A stretch of DNA of 64,000 nucleotides from an uncultured Eubacteriales bacterium (GTDB lineage Bacteria > Bacillota > Clostridia > Oscillospirales > CAG-272), in the NCBI GenBank assembly GCA_900549725.1, contig URPL01000001.1:62001-126000 (forward strand). Reading direction: 5' to 3'. A model generated the notes under the pieces. That model was not told where the DNA came from. It worked only from the letters and a program-made list of their open reading frames with translations, and did no database searches. The position numbers were made by a program, and so were the translations under genes. Shown here in pieces: positions 8,714 to 16,849 of this stretch (positions are counted from its first letter, which is position 1; each line of letters starts with the position of its first letter).

Positions 8714-10015
8714 ATGCAACAAACAAGGCCGCGGCTGTCCGTGCGCTCCAAGCTCTTTTTCCTGGTGCTTTCGCTTTTGCTTGCGGGCGTGATGATCGTT
8801 TCGGTCAGCTTTGCATGGCTTGCGCTTTCGCGCAGCCCCGCCGTCAACGGGATTTCTGTCACGCTCGGCGGCGGCAAAACGATTTTGCTTGCGCCCGACC
8901 GCACCGAGGCGGTGCAAACGGCGGGCGGCGAGAGCCGCACGGTACACTACCCCGGCGAATTTTCCGAAACGCTTTCCCTCAGCGCGGACAGCGCCTATGC
9001 CAATCTTTCGCAGTTCGGCGGGCTCAGCCCCGTTTCCACGGCGGACGGGCAGTATTTTCTGATTCCGCAGTCGGGTGCGGCGCAGGATGGTTCCTTGGAG
9101 GAGCGATTCTTTGTTGACGACAGCCTTACCTATGCCAACGGCGCGGACGGGCTGTATGCCTATCTTGATTTTTGGGTGGTTTCCCCGGGGCAGGAATATG
9201 CGCTGCGCGTCAGTACCGATGCGCATACCGGAAAGGGGAGCTTTTTGGTCGGGCTGCCGTCTGTGAAGCAGGGAAGTGACGGAACGCTTTCTCTTGCACA
9301 GGAAGAGGACATGCTCTCCGCTTTGTGCCGCGTTGGCTTTTTGGCAAATACCGACCGCGCGGGCGACGCCGCAATGACGGCATATACGCAAAGCGCCGCA
9401 TACGACGCGCGCTATCGCACGCTGGCGGGCGTTTTTTCCGAGCGCGGAGAAAAAGCAGACCCGGTGCGGCTTTCGAAATTTACGATTTATGAGCCGAATG
9501 CGCTGCACCATGCGGACAGCACAAAAAACGGCGGCTATCTGATTACCGCCCCGCTTCGCTATGACCCCTTTACCGAAACAATTTCAACGGCGAATATTTC
9601 CGACCGCCTCGCGGTGCAAAGCGGCGCGACCTGGAAAAGCACGCCGCCGCTATCCGAGCTGTTTTCCACTGCGATGCTCGGGCATACGGGTCTTGATGCT
9701 GCGCAGGCGCAGGAGTATTTTTACGGCACCTATTTGCAAAATGTGTTTGACCCTTATCTTAAAACGGGGCTGTTTGTCCGCAGCGCCGCGGCGCTGTATG
9801 AGGCGGCGCAGGACGGAACGGTTCCTGCGGAAAAGGCGGGGAAGCTTGCTGCGGCGGGTGCGCCGGACGATGCCGAAATTGTGACATTGCAGAGAAATGT
9901 TCCGCAGCGCATTCGTGTATTCGTATGGCTTGAGGGGCAGGACGGCGATTGCGCCGCTGCGGGCGCGGTGGAGGCATCGCAGATTGCTCTGCGGCTGGAA
10001 TTTGCGGGGGCATGA
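8714..10015 (+). CDS. Exported protein with SipW-type signal sequence (433 aa)
   Basis: Start at 8714, preceded by AAGGAGGGGG. A basic head (RPRLSVRSK) leads into a hydrophobic segment LFFLVLSLLLAGVMIVSVSFAW and then LALSRSPAVNGISVTLGGG, closely parallel to the N-terminus of the protein at 1310. The mature part (~400 residues) has no recognised domain; it is mixed alpha/beta with acidic and aromatic stretches (YLDFWVVSPGQEYALRVSTDA). No sortase motif and no C-terminal membrane segment. The stop overlaps the signal peptidase start (ATGA), so the two are translationally coupled, which supports it being a substrate of that peptidase. Function otherwise unknown. Confidence 0.8.
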   Translation: MQQTRPRLSVRSKLFFLVLSLLLAGVMIVSVSFAWLALSRSPAVNGISVTLGGGKTILLAPDRTEAVQTAGGESRTVHYPGEFSETLSLSADSAYANLSQFGGLSPVSTADGQYFLIPQSGAAQDGSLEERFFVDDSLTYANGADGLYAYLDFWVVSPGQEYALRVSTDAHTGKGSFLVGLPSVKQGSDGTLSLAQEEDMLSALCRVGFLANTDRAGDAAMTAYTQSAAYDARYRTLAGVFSERGEKADPVRLSKFTIYEPNALHHADSTKNGGYLITAPLRYDPFTETISTANISDRLAVQSGATWKSTPPLSELFSTAMLGHTGLDAAQAQEYFYGTYLQNVFDPYLKTGLFVRSAAALYEAAQDGTVPAEKAGKLAAAGAPDDAEIVTLQRNVPQRIRVFVWLEGQDGDCAAAGAVEASQIALRLEFAGA

Positions 10016-10857
10016 GCATGCGCAAAAACCACCAAACCGAAAAGAACCCCTCGCAGCAGCCGCGCGGGGCGAGCCGCGGGCCGTTTTCTCCCTGGAGCGC
10101 AGCGCTTTCCGTGCTGCTTGCCGCCGCGGTCGGGTTTTGCCTGATTGTGACGGTGCAGATCGTATCGCGCGGGTACGCCTCCTTCTTCGGATATTCCGCG
10201 TTTCGCGTGGTGACGGGCAGCATGGAGCCGACGCTCGGCGTCGGGGAAGCGCTGATCTGCCGCCGCACGCCGATCGAACAGATCAAAGCGGGCGATATTA
10301 TCTGCTATCTTTCCGACGCGGGGCAAACGCGCGGCGCGGTGATTACGCATCGCGTGATTGCGCTTTCCGAGGATGATATGGGGCAGCCTCAGCTGACAAC
10401 GCGGGGAGATGCCAATCTTGTGAGCGACGCTGACCCGGTGGGCGCGGATGCGCTGATCGGGCGCGTGGTCTGGCACAGCGGAAAGGAGCGTTTTTTTACG
10501 GATACTTTATCTTTCTTTACGGGGAAGATCGGCTTTTTGGCGTGCATCGTCTTTCCGGTTTTGCTGATTGTCGGGCTGATTCTGCAGCACAGCGTCAAGG
10601 GACTGTATGAAGAGATTCGCCGCGTGCGGCTTGCCGCGCAGAATGACCCCGACGCGCCGCTGCCCGGCTATACGACGCTGACCCGGCGCGATTATGATGA
10701 AATTTTCAACACCCTGAAAGAAGAGCTGACAAAGGAGCTTTCACAGCATGCTGCAAAACCTGAAGAAATTCATGCAAACGCTGCGGCAAAAGATGCGGGC
10801 GCACCTGCCGAAAAAACGGGAGAAGCCCCCGCAAAGCACAGCGCAACAACCGAATAA
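10012..10857 (+). CDS. sipW: ER-type (SipW-like) signal peptidase I
   Basis: Membrane-bound serine protease that removes signal peptides outside the membrane. Two membrane helices are visible (residues ~25-50 and ~175-200). The S26 serine lies in GSMEPTL. The second catalytic position reads THRVIAL, with His where the bacterial type has Lys; this is the archaeal/ER (SipW) variant. A Gly-Asp box follows (TTRGDANLVSDADPV). A long charged cytoplasmic tail, Ala/Glu-rich, follows the second helix. The start at 10012 overlaps the upstream stop as ATGA; a second in-frame ATG lies two codons later. The position among four genes with SipW-type signals argues that it is the dedicated processing enzyme. 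Gene symbol by family analogy. Confidence 0.9.
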   Translation: MSMRKNHQTEKNPSQQPRGASRGPFSPWSAALSVLLAAAVGFCLIVTVQIVSRGYASFFGYSAFRVVTGSMEPTLGVGEALICRRTPIEQIKAGDIICYLSDAGQTRGAVITHRVIALSEDDMGQPQLTTRGDANLVSDADPVGADALIGRVVWHSGKERFFTDTLSFFTGKIGFLACIVFPVLLIVGLILQHSVKGLYEEIRRVRLAAQNDPDAPLPGYTTLTRRDYDEIFNTLKEELTKELSQHAAKPEEIHANAAAKDAGAPAEKTGEAPAKHSATTE

Positions 10858-12844
10858 CAAATCTGCGGCACAGCTGCGCCGCGCGATGCTCGGCAAGGTG
10901 ATCATTGCCGCTGCGGCGTTGCTTTTGGCGGGCGTTTTGCTGTTTGCCATGAGCGTTGCGTGGTTCACCAATGTCGCGCAGACTGGCGGGCTTCGCTTCC
11001 GCACGCAGGCATTCGGGTTTGACAGCGATAAAATTAAGCTGGACGACGGCACCTATGCGGCATATCCCGGGGCGGGCGGCTACATCTCCCTTGCGGTGGA
11101 CAACAGCGACCGTGCCGACGGCATTCGCATCAGCGTCGGGGCGGATCGCTCGACGCTTGAAGAAGAGCTGCAAAAGCGGATTTTCTTCTATGTTGATACT
11201 GCCAAAAGCTATTCTTTCCCGGAACAGACGCCGAGCGCGCCGAGCGATGGGGAGAGCACAGAGGAAACGGTAACGGTGGAGACGGTGCAAAGAGTCTATC
11301 TCGGCGCATCGGCCGACCTTTCGTATACCTATTTGCTTGGCGGCGGGGAAAAGCTGCGGCTGGGCGAAGACTATTGCTCGGATGCACCGCTGAAATGGCG
11401 CTGGGTCTATGATGTGCTGGGATATTATTTCCGCGGCACGGTATCGGGCGGCAAGGTAAGCGTGGAGGAATATCTGCGCCCCGTGGAATATGAGCTTGAC
11501 AGCGCCGTATTTGAAAGCGACGCAACAAAAGAAGACTATGGGGCCCCGGTGCGTATCGGCACGCAGAGCCGTGCGGAATTTGTGCGCCAGCTGATGCAAA
11601 ACGACGGCTTCCGCGGCGCGCCGGAGCTTGACGAAAACGGTGCGATTTCGGCGAAGGACTATGTAAAGCTCGGAAACAAAATCTATTATAAGGTTATGAC
11701 GCAGGAGGACGGCAGCGGCGTTTGGCTGTATCTGTGTGACCTTGCGGAAATCGAGGCGGCAAGCGCATTTGACAATGCCTTTGCGGAAAACACGGAGCTT
11801 TCCGTGACAGTAAAGGTTACGGTTTCCAACGAAGAATCGCAGCATACGCCCGTTGCCACGGAGCAGGAGCTGCTTGCGGGGTTGGAAAGCGGCGGTGTTT
11901 TGACTTTGCAAAACGACATTGCCCTGGCAGCACCCGTGACACTTGAAGCGGGACAAGCCGCCGTGATCGACCTGTGCGATTACGATCTTGCCTATACGGG
12001 GCAGGAGCAGACCTATAATTTATTTACCGTTTTGCAGGGCGCTTCCTTAAAGCTGCTCGGCGGCACGCTCACCGGGAACGGCAAGGGCGTGGGGCAGGAG
12101 AAAAACCCTGCGAATATTTCTTCGATTGCCGTGCAATGCACAGGCGGCGAAGCAACGCTTTCCGGCGTTACCGTACGCGATTTTGACGGAGCGGTTCAGA
12201 TTTATGATTGCGACGGCGCGGCAGACAGCACCCTTCGTGTGCTCGGCTGCGATTTTGAAACGGCGGCAACGCCGGTCAGCCTGTACGGCAACGGCTCTGC
12301 AAGCGCGGCACGCTGCCGCATGGTGATCGACGGCAGCCGCGTCAAGGGAGGCTATTTCGGCATTGCCGGAAACGGGCGCACCACCGGCACGGGCAGCTAC
12401 GGTACGGAGCTGACGATTCTGCACAGCGAAATCATCGGAAACTGGGCGGCAATTTATCATCCGCAGCAAGCCTCCGTTCTGACCGTTGCCGACGGCAGCA
12501 CACTTACCGGCTATACGGCGCTTGTGCTCAAGGGCGGCTCCGCAACGCTGTATGATACACAGGTGAGCGGCACGGGCGAATGGGCTGCGGCGAAAAACGG
12601 CGGCGGCGGATTTACCGATACCGGCGGCGGTATTTATATCGAAGCGACCTATGATTGGAGCGCGAGCGTGAAGCTTGCCGGCACGAAAAACAAGGTGGAA
12701 AGCAAAAACGGCTATGCTTTGGAGGTGTTCGGGCAGAGCGGCAAGGGGCCCGGAAGGCTGATTGCCGAGCGCGGGACCTTCACCGGCGGCAAGGGAGAGT
12801 CCAACACAAACGGCATCGGAACGCTGAGTGTCGGCGGGCAATAA
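10748..12844 (+). CDS. Exported protein with SipW-type signal and beta-helix domain
   Basis: 698 residues. Start at 10748 is supported by AAAGGAG ten nucleotides upstream; this makes the gene overlap the signal peptidase gene by 110 nt. A shorter start at 10886 would begin directly at the signal. After a Lys/Gln-rich head comes the hydrophobic segment (residues ~47-67) GKVIIAAAALLLAGVLLFAMSVAW followed by FTNVAQTGG, the same pattern as the other substrates. Residues ~370-690 carry short Gly/Asn/Thr-rich strands typical of a right-handed parallel beta-helix (LTLQNDIALAAPVTLE; LKLLGGTLTGNG; ATLSGVTVRDFDGAVQI). Such folds occur in adhesins and polysaccharide-active proteins; no catalytic residues could be assigned. 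Confidence 0.8.
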   Translation: MLQNLKKFMQTLRQKMRAHLPKKREKPPQSTAQQPNNKSAAQLRRAMLGKVIIAAAALLLAGVLLFAMSVAWFTNVAQTGGLRFRTQAFGFDSDKIKLDDGTYAAYPGAGGYISLAVDNSDRADGIRISVGADRSTLEEELQKRIFFYVDTAKSYSFPEQTPSAPSDGESTEETVTVETVQRVYLGASADLSYTYLLGGGEKLRLGEDYCSDAPLKWRWVYDVLGYYFRGTVSGGKVSVEEYLRPVEYELDSAVFESDATKEDYGAPVRIGTQSRAEFVRQLMQNDGFRGAPELDENGAISAKDYVKLGNKIYYKVMTQEDGSGVWLYLCDLAEIEAASAFDNAFAENTELSVTVKVTVSNEESQHTPVATEQELLAGLESGGVLTLQNDIALAAPVTLEAGQAAVIDLCDYDLAYTGQEQTYNLFTVLQGASLKLLGGTLTGNGKGVGQEKNPANISSIAVQCTGGEATLSGVTVRDFDGAVQIYDCDGAADSTLRVLGCDFETAATPVSLYGNGSASAARCRMVIDGSRVKGGYFGIAGNGRTTGTGSYGTELTILHSEIIGNWAAIYHPQQASVLTVADGSTLTGYTALVLKGGSATLYDTQVSGTGEWAAAKNGGGGFTDTGGGIYIEATYDWSASVKLAGTKNKVESKNGYALEVFGQSGKGPGRLIAERGTFTGGKGESNTNGIGTLSVGGQ

Positions 12845-12910
12845 AAAACGCGAGGCAAACGGCGCGCGGCACAATGAGAAAACACGCAGGGGAAGCAGGG
12901 AGAGACCGGG

Positions 12911-13507
12911 ATGAACAGCACAAAAAAACCGCAGAAAAAATCGGTCGCACAGTATGCCCCGCTTCTTTTGCTCGGCACGGCGCTGCTCAGCGTTTTGCTG
13001 ATTTTCGGCGTTAGCTTTGCGCGGTATATCAAAACGCAGGATCAGACGGTTTTGCTCAAAAGCCAAAGCGGCACGGGCGTTTATCTTTTGCAGGGCAGCG
13101 GCGGCTTTTCGGCGCCCGGCGATTGGGTGCGGGAGGAAGAGGGCGATGGATATTTGCTCTCATTCCGCCTTTCCAATGCCGCGGCGCAGCAGAGCTATCC
13201 CACCGGTGATATACGCGCGCAGCTTTTTGTGATTGCAAGCGTGCAGGATAACGGCGCGGCGGTAACGCTGCGCGTGGGAGACGCCGTTTATACGGCGCGG
13301 GCGGAGAAGATCGAGCGGGAGAGCTATCTCGGCAGGCGCTACGGCGACGGGACGCTCTACCGGTTTTACGACGGGCAGACAGAGCCGCTGACTTTTGCGC
13401 TCCCCGGCGGGGCGCCGAGCGCGGTTTCCATGGAGCTGCATGTGGACGGGGCGGCTGCGCCGAACACGACCTATACCCTGATCGCGCAGAATACGGAATT
13501 TGAATAA
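12911..13507 (+). CDS. Small exported protein with SipW-type signal (198 aa)
   Basis: AGGGAGAGACCGGG precedes the ATG. The head (STKKPQKKSVAQY) and hydrophobic segment APLLLLGTALLSVLLIFGVSFARY match the other SipW-type N-termini, except that Arg follows the Ala where the others have Trp. The mature part, about 160 residues, is beta-rich and ends at ...TLIAQNTEFE. Its size and single-domain look are closest to TasA/camelysin-like fibre subunits, but no sequence signature of those families was recognised. It follows the beta-helix gene by 66 nt and precedes the 3D-domain gene by 50 nt in the same direction. Confidence 0.75.
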   Translation: MNSTKKPQKKSVAQYAPLLLLGTALLSVLLIFGVSFARYIKTQDQTVLLKSQSGTGVYLLQGSGGFSAPGDWVREEEGDGYLLSFRLSNAAAQQSYPTGDIRAQLFVIASVQDNGAAVTLRVGDAVYTARAEKIERESYLGRRYGDGTLYRFYDGQTEPLTFALPGGAPSAVSMELHVDGAAAPNTTYTLIAQNTEFE

Positions 13508-13557
13508 ACTGCAGCTTTTGAGATTGTTTTCAGTGAGAGTTTATAAGGAGCACAGCG

Positions 13558-15120
13558 ATGAAATTTGCCAAGGGAGCCATTTGTATCACGGCGGCGCTTT
13601 TGCTCGCGGCAGGAATTGCCGCGGCGCTGACGCCTGCCCTGGCGCGCCCTGCGGCAAGCAGCAGCTGGGCAGGGCGGATTCCCGCGCAGCAGACGGAAAG
13701 CGGCGAGAAGAAGCTGTCCCTTTTTGAAAAAGAGCGCCAGACGGTGCTGCTCGGGGCGCAAAACGGAGAATTTGAAATTCCGCTTGAGCCAAACGCGGGT
13801 GAATATCGGGTAACCGACCCGGGCGATGGCCGCTGGGTCAAAGTGCAGCTTGCGGAGGACGGCTCGGTGCTGCGCGCAAAGTCCTATCTTGACCAAATGC
13901 TGACGGCGGACGAGCCGCAGCCAGGCGACACAACGCAGGCACAGACGACGGAAGAGACGACGCAGCCTGCAACACAGGAGCCGCAGGGAACAACCGCCGA
14001 ACCGGACGCGGAGGAAGAAACGACCGCGCCGCAGGAAGAGAAGAAGGATGAAATGCCCGCCGTTCGCCCGGACGGAATTTCATTCACCGTTGTTTGCACG
14101 GACGCCGACGGCACCGAAAAAGAGGTCTCTTTTGTACTTGCGGCGAGCGCGGAATATACGCTGCAGGGCACCGTTCTTTTGGAAAAAGAGCAGTATCTCT
14201 ATGCCAAAGAGGTGCGCATTCCGTTTACGGTGGGGCAGGAGGATGCCGTTCTGCATTGCAACAATGCGCCTTTCCCTGCGGGCACGGTCTATGAAGAAAA
14301 CGGCGAGCGTTTTGTTTTATATACAGCGCAGCCGCTGCGTGTCGGCGCGGGGAGCACGGTCCTTTTGGATTTTAGCAAAACCTCTGTGGAAACGGCGCTG
14401 TTTTTTACCGGTGCCGAGCAGAGCAAAACGCTGGAGTATTACCCCATGCCGTCCTTTTCAACGGAGCAGGCGTTTGTCATGGGCGAGAGCGGCATGATCG
14501 TGCCTGTGCCGTATGCATTCGGCACGGCAAAGGCAAGCGCAAAAACAACGCGCACGGAGGCAAGGCCAAACGGCACCGTCAGGGTCGCGGACGATACGAT
14601 TACATATGACGGCTATGCGGCGACGGGAGAGCTGCGCCTCACCCCGCACAAAACGCCCGCGGGCGCCTATACCGCGCAGCTTTTGTGGCAATGGAACGGA
14701 TACACGCTTTATGAGGCGGAGCTGCCCTTTTGCGTTTGCTATGAAAGCGCCGCGGGCACCGAGGCGGAAGCGCCCGATATCTATCGCTATGCGGGCGACA
14801 CAACCCCTCTGCCGACGGATGAGGGAACGGAGACCACAATAACCGTAAGCTATTATTGCAGCTGCAGCATTTGCTGCGGCGAATGGGCAAACGGCATTAC
14901 GGCGAGCGGAAAACGCGCTGCAAGCGGCATGGTCGCTATGGCGGGCGAATATCCGTTCGGCACGAAAATCGAGATCGACGGGGTGCTTTATACCGTGCAG
15001 GATCGCGGCGGCAAGGTTACGGGAAACCATGTGGACATTTACGCGCCGACGCATACGGAAGCGCTGCGCCGCAGCACCGCCGCAACCACGGCAATCGTTT
15101 ATCTGCCCCCGGAGCAATGA
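13558..15120 (+). CDS. Secreted 3D-domain protein (putative cell-wall lytic transglycosylase type)
   Basis: 520 residues with a classical signal peptide (hydrophobic residues ~7-27, ALTPALA). Residues ~115-165 are a Thr/Glu/Pro-rich linker. The C-terminal ~90 residues form a 3D domain: VSYYCSCSICCGEWANG, then TASGKRAASGMVAMAGEYPFG, IEIDGVLYTVQDRGG and GNHVDIYAPTHTEALRR, with the conserved Asp residues in QDRG and VDIY. This domain (named for its three Asp) has the double-psi barrel of MltA/Rpf-type wall enzymes. The Cys-rich CSCSICC is shared with many Clostridial 3D proteins. AAGGAG precedes the ATG. A terminator follows, so it is the last gene of the surface locus and may open or remodel peptidoglycan for the assembled structure. 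Confidence 0.85.
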   Translation: MKFAKGAICITAALLLAAGIAAALTPALARPAASSSWAGRIPAQQTESGEKKLSLFEKERQTVLLGAQNGEFEIPLEPNAGEYRVTDPGDGRWVKVQLAEDGSVLRAKSYLDQMLTADEPQPGDTTQAQTTEETTQPATQEPQGTTAEPDAEEETTAPQEEKKDEMPAVRPDGISFTVVCTDADGTEKEVSFVLAASAEYTLQGTVLLEKEQYLYAKEVRIPFTVGQEDAVLHCNNAPFPAGTVYEENGERFVLYTAQPLRVGAGSTVLLDFSKTSVETALFFTGAEQSKTLEYYPMPSFSTEQAFVMGESGMIVPVPYAFGTAKASAKTTRTEARPNGTVRVADDTITYDGYAATGELRLTPHKTPAGAYTAQLLWQWNGYTLYEAELPFCVCYESAAGTEAEAPDIYRYAGDTTPLPTDEGTETTITVSYYCSCSICCGEWANGITASGKRAASGMVAMAGEYPFGTKIEIDGVLYTVQDRGGKVTGNHVDIYAPTHTEALRRSTAATTAIVYLPPEQ

Positions 15121-15165
15121 TCCTCGGGAAACGCATGTTGAAAGAACGAAAAATCAAGGGAAGAG

Positions 15166-15201
15166 TGCATCGTCCGCATATCAGCGGCGGTGCGCTTTTT
15201 T
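15166..15201 (+). terminator. Intrinsic terminator closing the surface locus
   Basis: Imperfect stem GTGCATCGTCCGC / GCGGCGGTGCGC with a short loop, followed directly by TTTTTT. It lies 45 nt after the 3D-domain gene. Confidence 0.6.
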
Positions 15202-15256
15202 GACTTGGCACATGCCGTTTTCAAACGGGAAAAACGGCGCGATGAGGCAAACAAAA

Positions 15257-15296
15257 ACACAGCGGGGCGCCCGATATGCCGGGCGCCCCGCTGTGT
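15257..15296 (-). terminator. Intrinsic terminator for the minus-strand 106-aa gene
   Basis: Perfect 17-bp stem (ACACAGCGGGGCGCCCG and its complement) with a 6-nt loop. Read on the minus strand it is followed by GTTTTTGTTT, and it lies 50 nt past the stop of the minus-strand gene. No T-tract follows on the plus strand. Confidence 0.85.
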
Positions 15297-15346
15297 CGGA
15301 AGGAACGAAAATGAAAATGAGAAAGGCAAATTAAACAGGAAACAGC

Positions 15347-15667
15347 TTACGGCTGCTTATCAAGCTGCGCGGCGCGCGCTTTCCAGTAGCTTTCGAGAAA
15401 ATCCGCAATTTCCGCGGCATCCGTCTCTGCGGTTTCCTTGCGATACAGCGTATATTTGCTGTATGCACCGCCGCCGCAGACGACGCCGAGACGCCAGGAA
15501 TCGAAAAAGCCTTTTTTGAAGCGAAAGATATAGCACATCGTTCCGTTTTCACGGGGAAAGCTGCCGACGCATTCAAGCGCGGACGGCATATGGCTCAGCT
15601 CTGCCGGATGCGAGAGCCAGGAGGTCATTTGCTCGGCGGCCTGCTGCATGTCCAAGTCCTGATCCAT
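15347..15667 (-). CDS. Hypothetical protein, 106 aa
   Basis: Not recognised. A small soluble protein with Trp/Phe/Gly-rich centre (CYIFRFKKGFFDSWRLGVVCGGG) and a charged C-terminal helix. No signal or membrane segment. The start is well supported by AAAAAGGAGGA upstream on the minus strand and by a consensus promoter further upstream. It is monocistronic, divergent from the BtrH-like pair, and ended by its own terminator. Confidence 0.75.
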   Translation of the reverse strand: MDQDLDMQQAAEQMTSWLSHPAELSHMPSALECVGSFPRENGTMCYIFRFKKGFFDSWRLGVVCGGGAYSKYTLYRKETAETDAAEIADFLESYWKARAAQLDKQP

Positions 15668-15750
15668 AGGAATCCTCCTTTTTCGCTGATTTTGAGTAAC
15701 AGTCGGAAAAGATGCAAAAATTCAGGAAATTTTTCCTTTTCGACAGACTC

Positions 15751-15779
15751 AGTATACCGAAAATCGACGAAAAAGTCAA
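15751..15779 (-). promoter_or_regulatory. Sigma-A promoter of the 106-aa protein gene
   Basis: On the minus strand: TTGACT, 17-nt spacer, TATACT. It lies about 85 nt upstream of the start codon. Confidence 0.75.
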
Positions 15780-15837
15780 GAAAAAGCGTTCGACAAAAGC
15801 GGACAGAAAACGGCAAAAAGGGGCGGATGGCATATGG

Positions 15838-15866
15838 TTGACAGAAAAACGGCAATATGGTATAGT
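15838..15866 (+). promoter_or_regulatory. Sigma-A promoter of the BtrH-like gene pair
   Basis: TTGACA, 17-nt spacer, TATAGT; about 40 nt before the start codon of the 313-aa gene. Divergent from the minus-strand promoter at 15751-15779. Confidence 0.85.
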
Positions 15867-15907
15867 GGAAAAAAGGCCTTTTCCGATACAGCAGCAGGAG
15901 GAAACCG

Positions 15908-16849
15908 ATGAGACTTTCCTATTTTGAGCCGCTTTATACCACGCATCCGGCACTGCTGAGCGCCGGCGTTGCCTGCGGGAAAAATGCGTTTGCGGAGAAT
16001 TGGTATCTCAATCACACATCCCGAATATACGGCAGGGTTTTCCAAGAAAACGGAAAAATTTTCACAGATTCCTTTTTGGGGTGCGGAGATTGCTGGTCCA
16101 TTCCTTTCCTTTATCATAAAAAAGCCGGCATTTGCTTATTTCTCTCAACGGCACAGGCAATTCTGCATACAGCAATTGAGCGCGGCTTTTACTGCAATCT
16201 TCGCTTCGATCAATTTGATTTTTCGTCGGTTTGCCGCACCGCGGACCCCGGCACGAAGGAAGCCACGCTGTATGGCTTTGCGCGGGAGAGCAAAACCTAT
16301 TTTCTGTTTTGCCCGTCCGCGAGCGGTCCGCAACGTTTTTCGCTGCCGGCACAACTGCTTTTGCGGCAGATAAAAAACTGCACGGAAAAAACAGACGGCA
16401 CGATTGAATTTTTGCGGGTTATGCCGTGTGAGCTGTCGCCTGACTCTGTACAAATTCGCCGGGAGCTTGAGGAATATGTTGTCGGAGCGCCCTATCGGGA
16501 AGCGCCCGGGCAGAATTGCAGCGCGGACCTTTCCGGGATTGAAGCGGCGGATCTGCTTCGGTTTTCTCATTTTGTACAGGACCGATATGCGGCAAATCGC
16601 GCAAATCGGATGCTTTTGGAACATAAGATTTGCATGCAGAAACGGCTTTCGGCACTGGAGCGGATGCAAGCAATCGGGCCTGGGCTTGCTTTGCAATATC
16701 AAAGCTGCGTGCAGCGCTTCCTCGAGCTGTATCATGAGGCACTGCAGGGCGACGAGGTTTCGCCCGGGATGCTTGCTGTATTTAAAAACGAAGAAAGGGC
16801 TGTTTTGGTGCGGGTGCTTGACAGTATGGATAAATTGCATGAAAATTGA
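15908..16849 (+). CDS. BtrH-like protein, first of a tandem paralogous pair (313 aa)
   Basis: Soluble two-domain protein. The overall plan matches proteins with a butirosin-BtrH-like N-terminal domain: an N-terminal Cys-containing papain-like half (FLGCGDCWSIPF), a central TLYGFARESKTYFLF strand pair, then LSPDSVQIRRELEEY, and a helical C-terminal half with RMLLEHKICMQKRL. In the family an R-x(n)-LxEHKxxMxxR helix is typical. BtrH itself transfers an acyl group from a carrier protein; related genes occur beside peptide and lipopeptide biosynthesis loci. The recognition is from motif layout only and the sequence is divergent. GGAGG lies just before the ATG. The second copy starts 11 nt before this gene's stop. 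Confidence 0.6.
   Translation: MRLSYFEPLYTTHPALLSAGVACGKNAFAENWYLNHTSRIYGRVFQENGKIFTDSFLGCGDCWSIPFLYHKKAGICLFLSTAQAILHTAIERGFYCNLRFDQFDFSSVCRTADPGTKEATLYGFARESKTYFLFCPSASGPQRFSLPAQLLLRQIKNCTEKTDGTIEFLRVMPCELSPDSVQIRRELEEYVVGAPYREAPGQNCSADLSGIEAADLLRFSHFVQDRYAANRANRMLLEHKICMQKRLSALERMQAIGPGLALQYQSCVQRFLELYHEALQGDEVSPGMLAVFKNEERAVLVRVLDSMDKLHEN

Noticed and set aside
1310..15120. Sortase-anchored pilus interpretation of the surface locus
   Set aside because: No LPXTG-type sorting signal at any C-terminus and no sortase gene; the peptidase is of the SipW/ER type.
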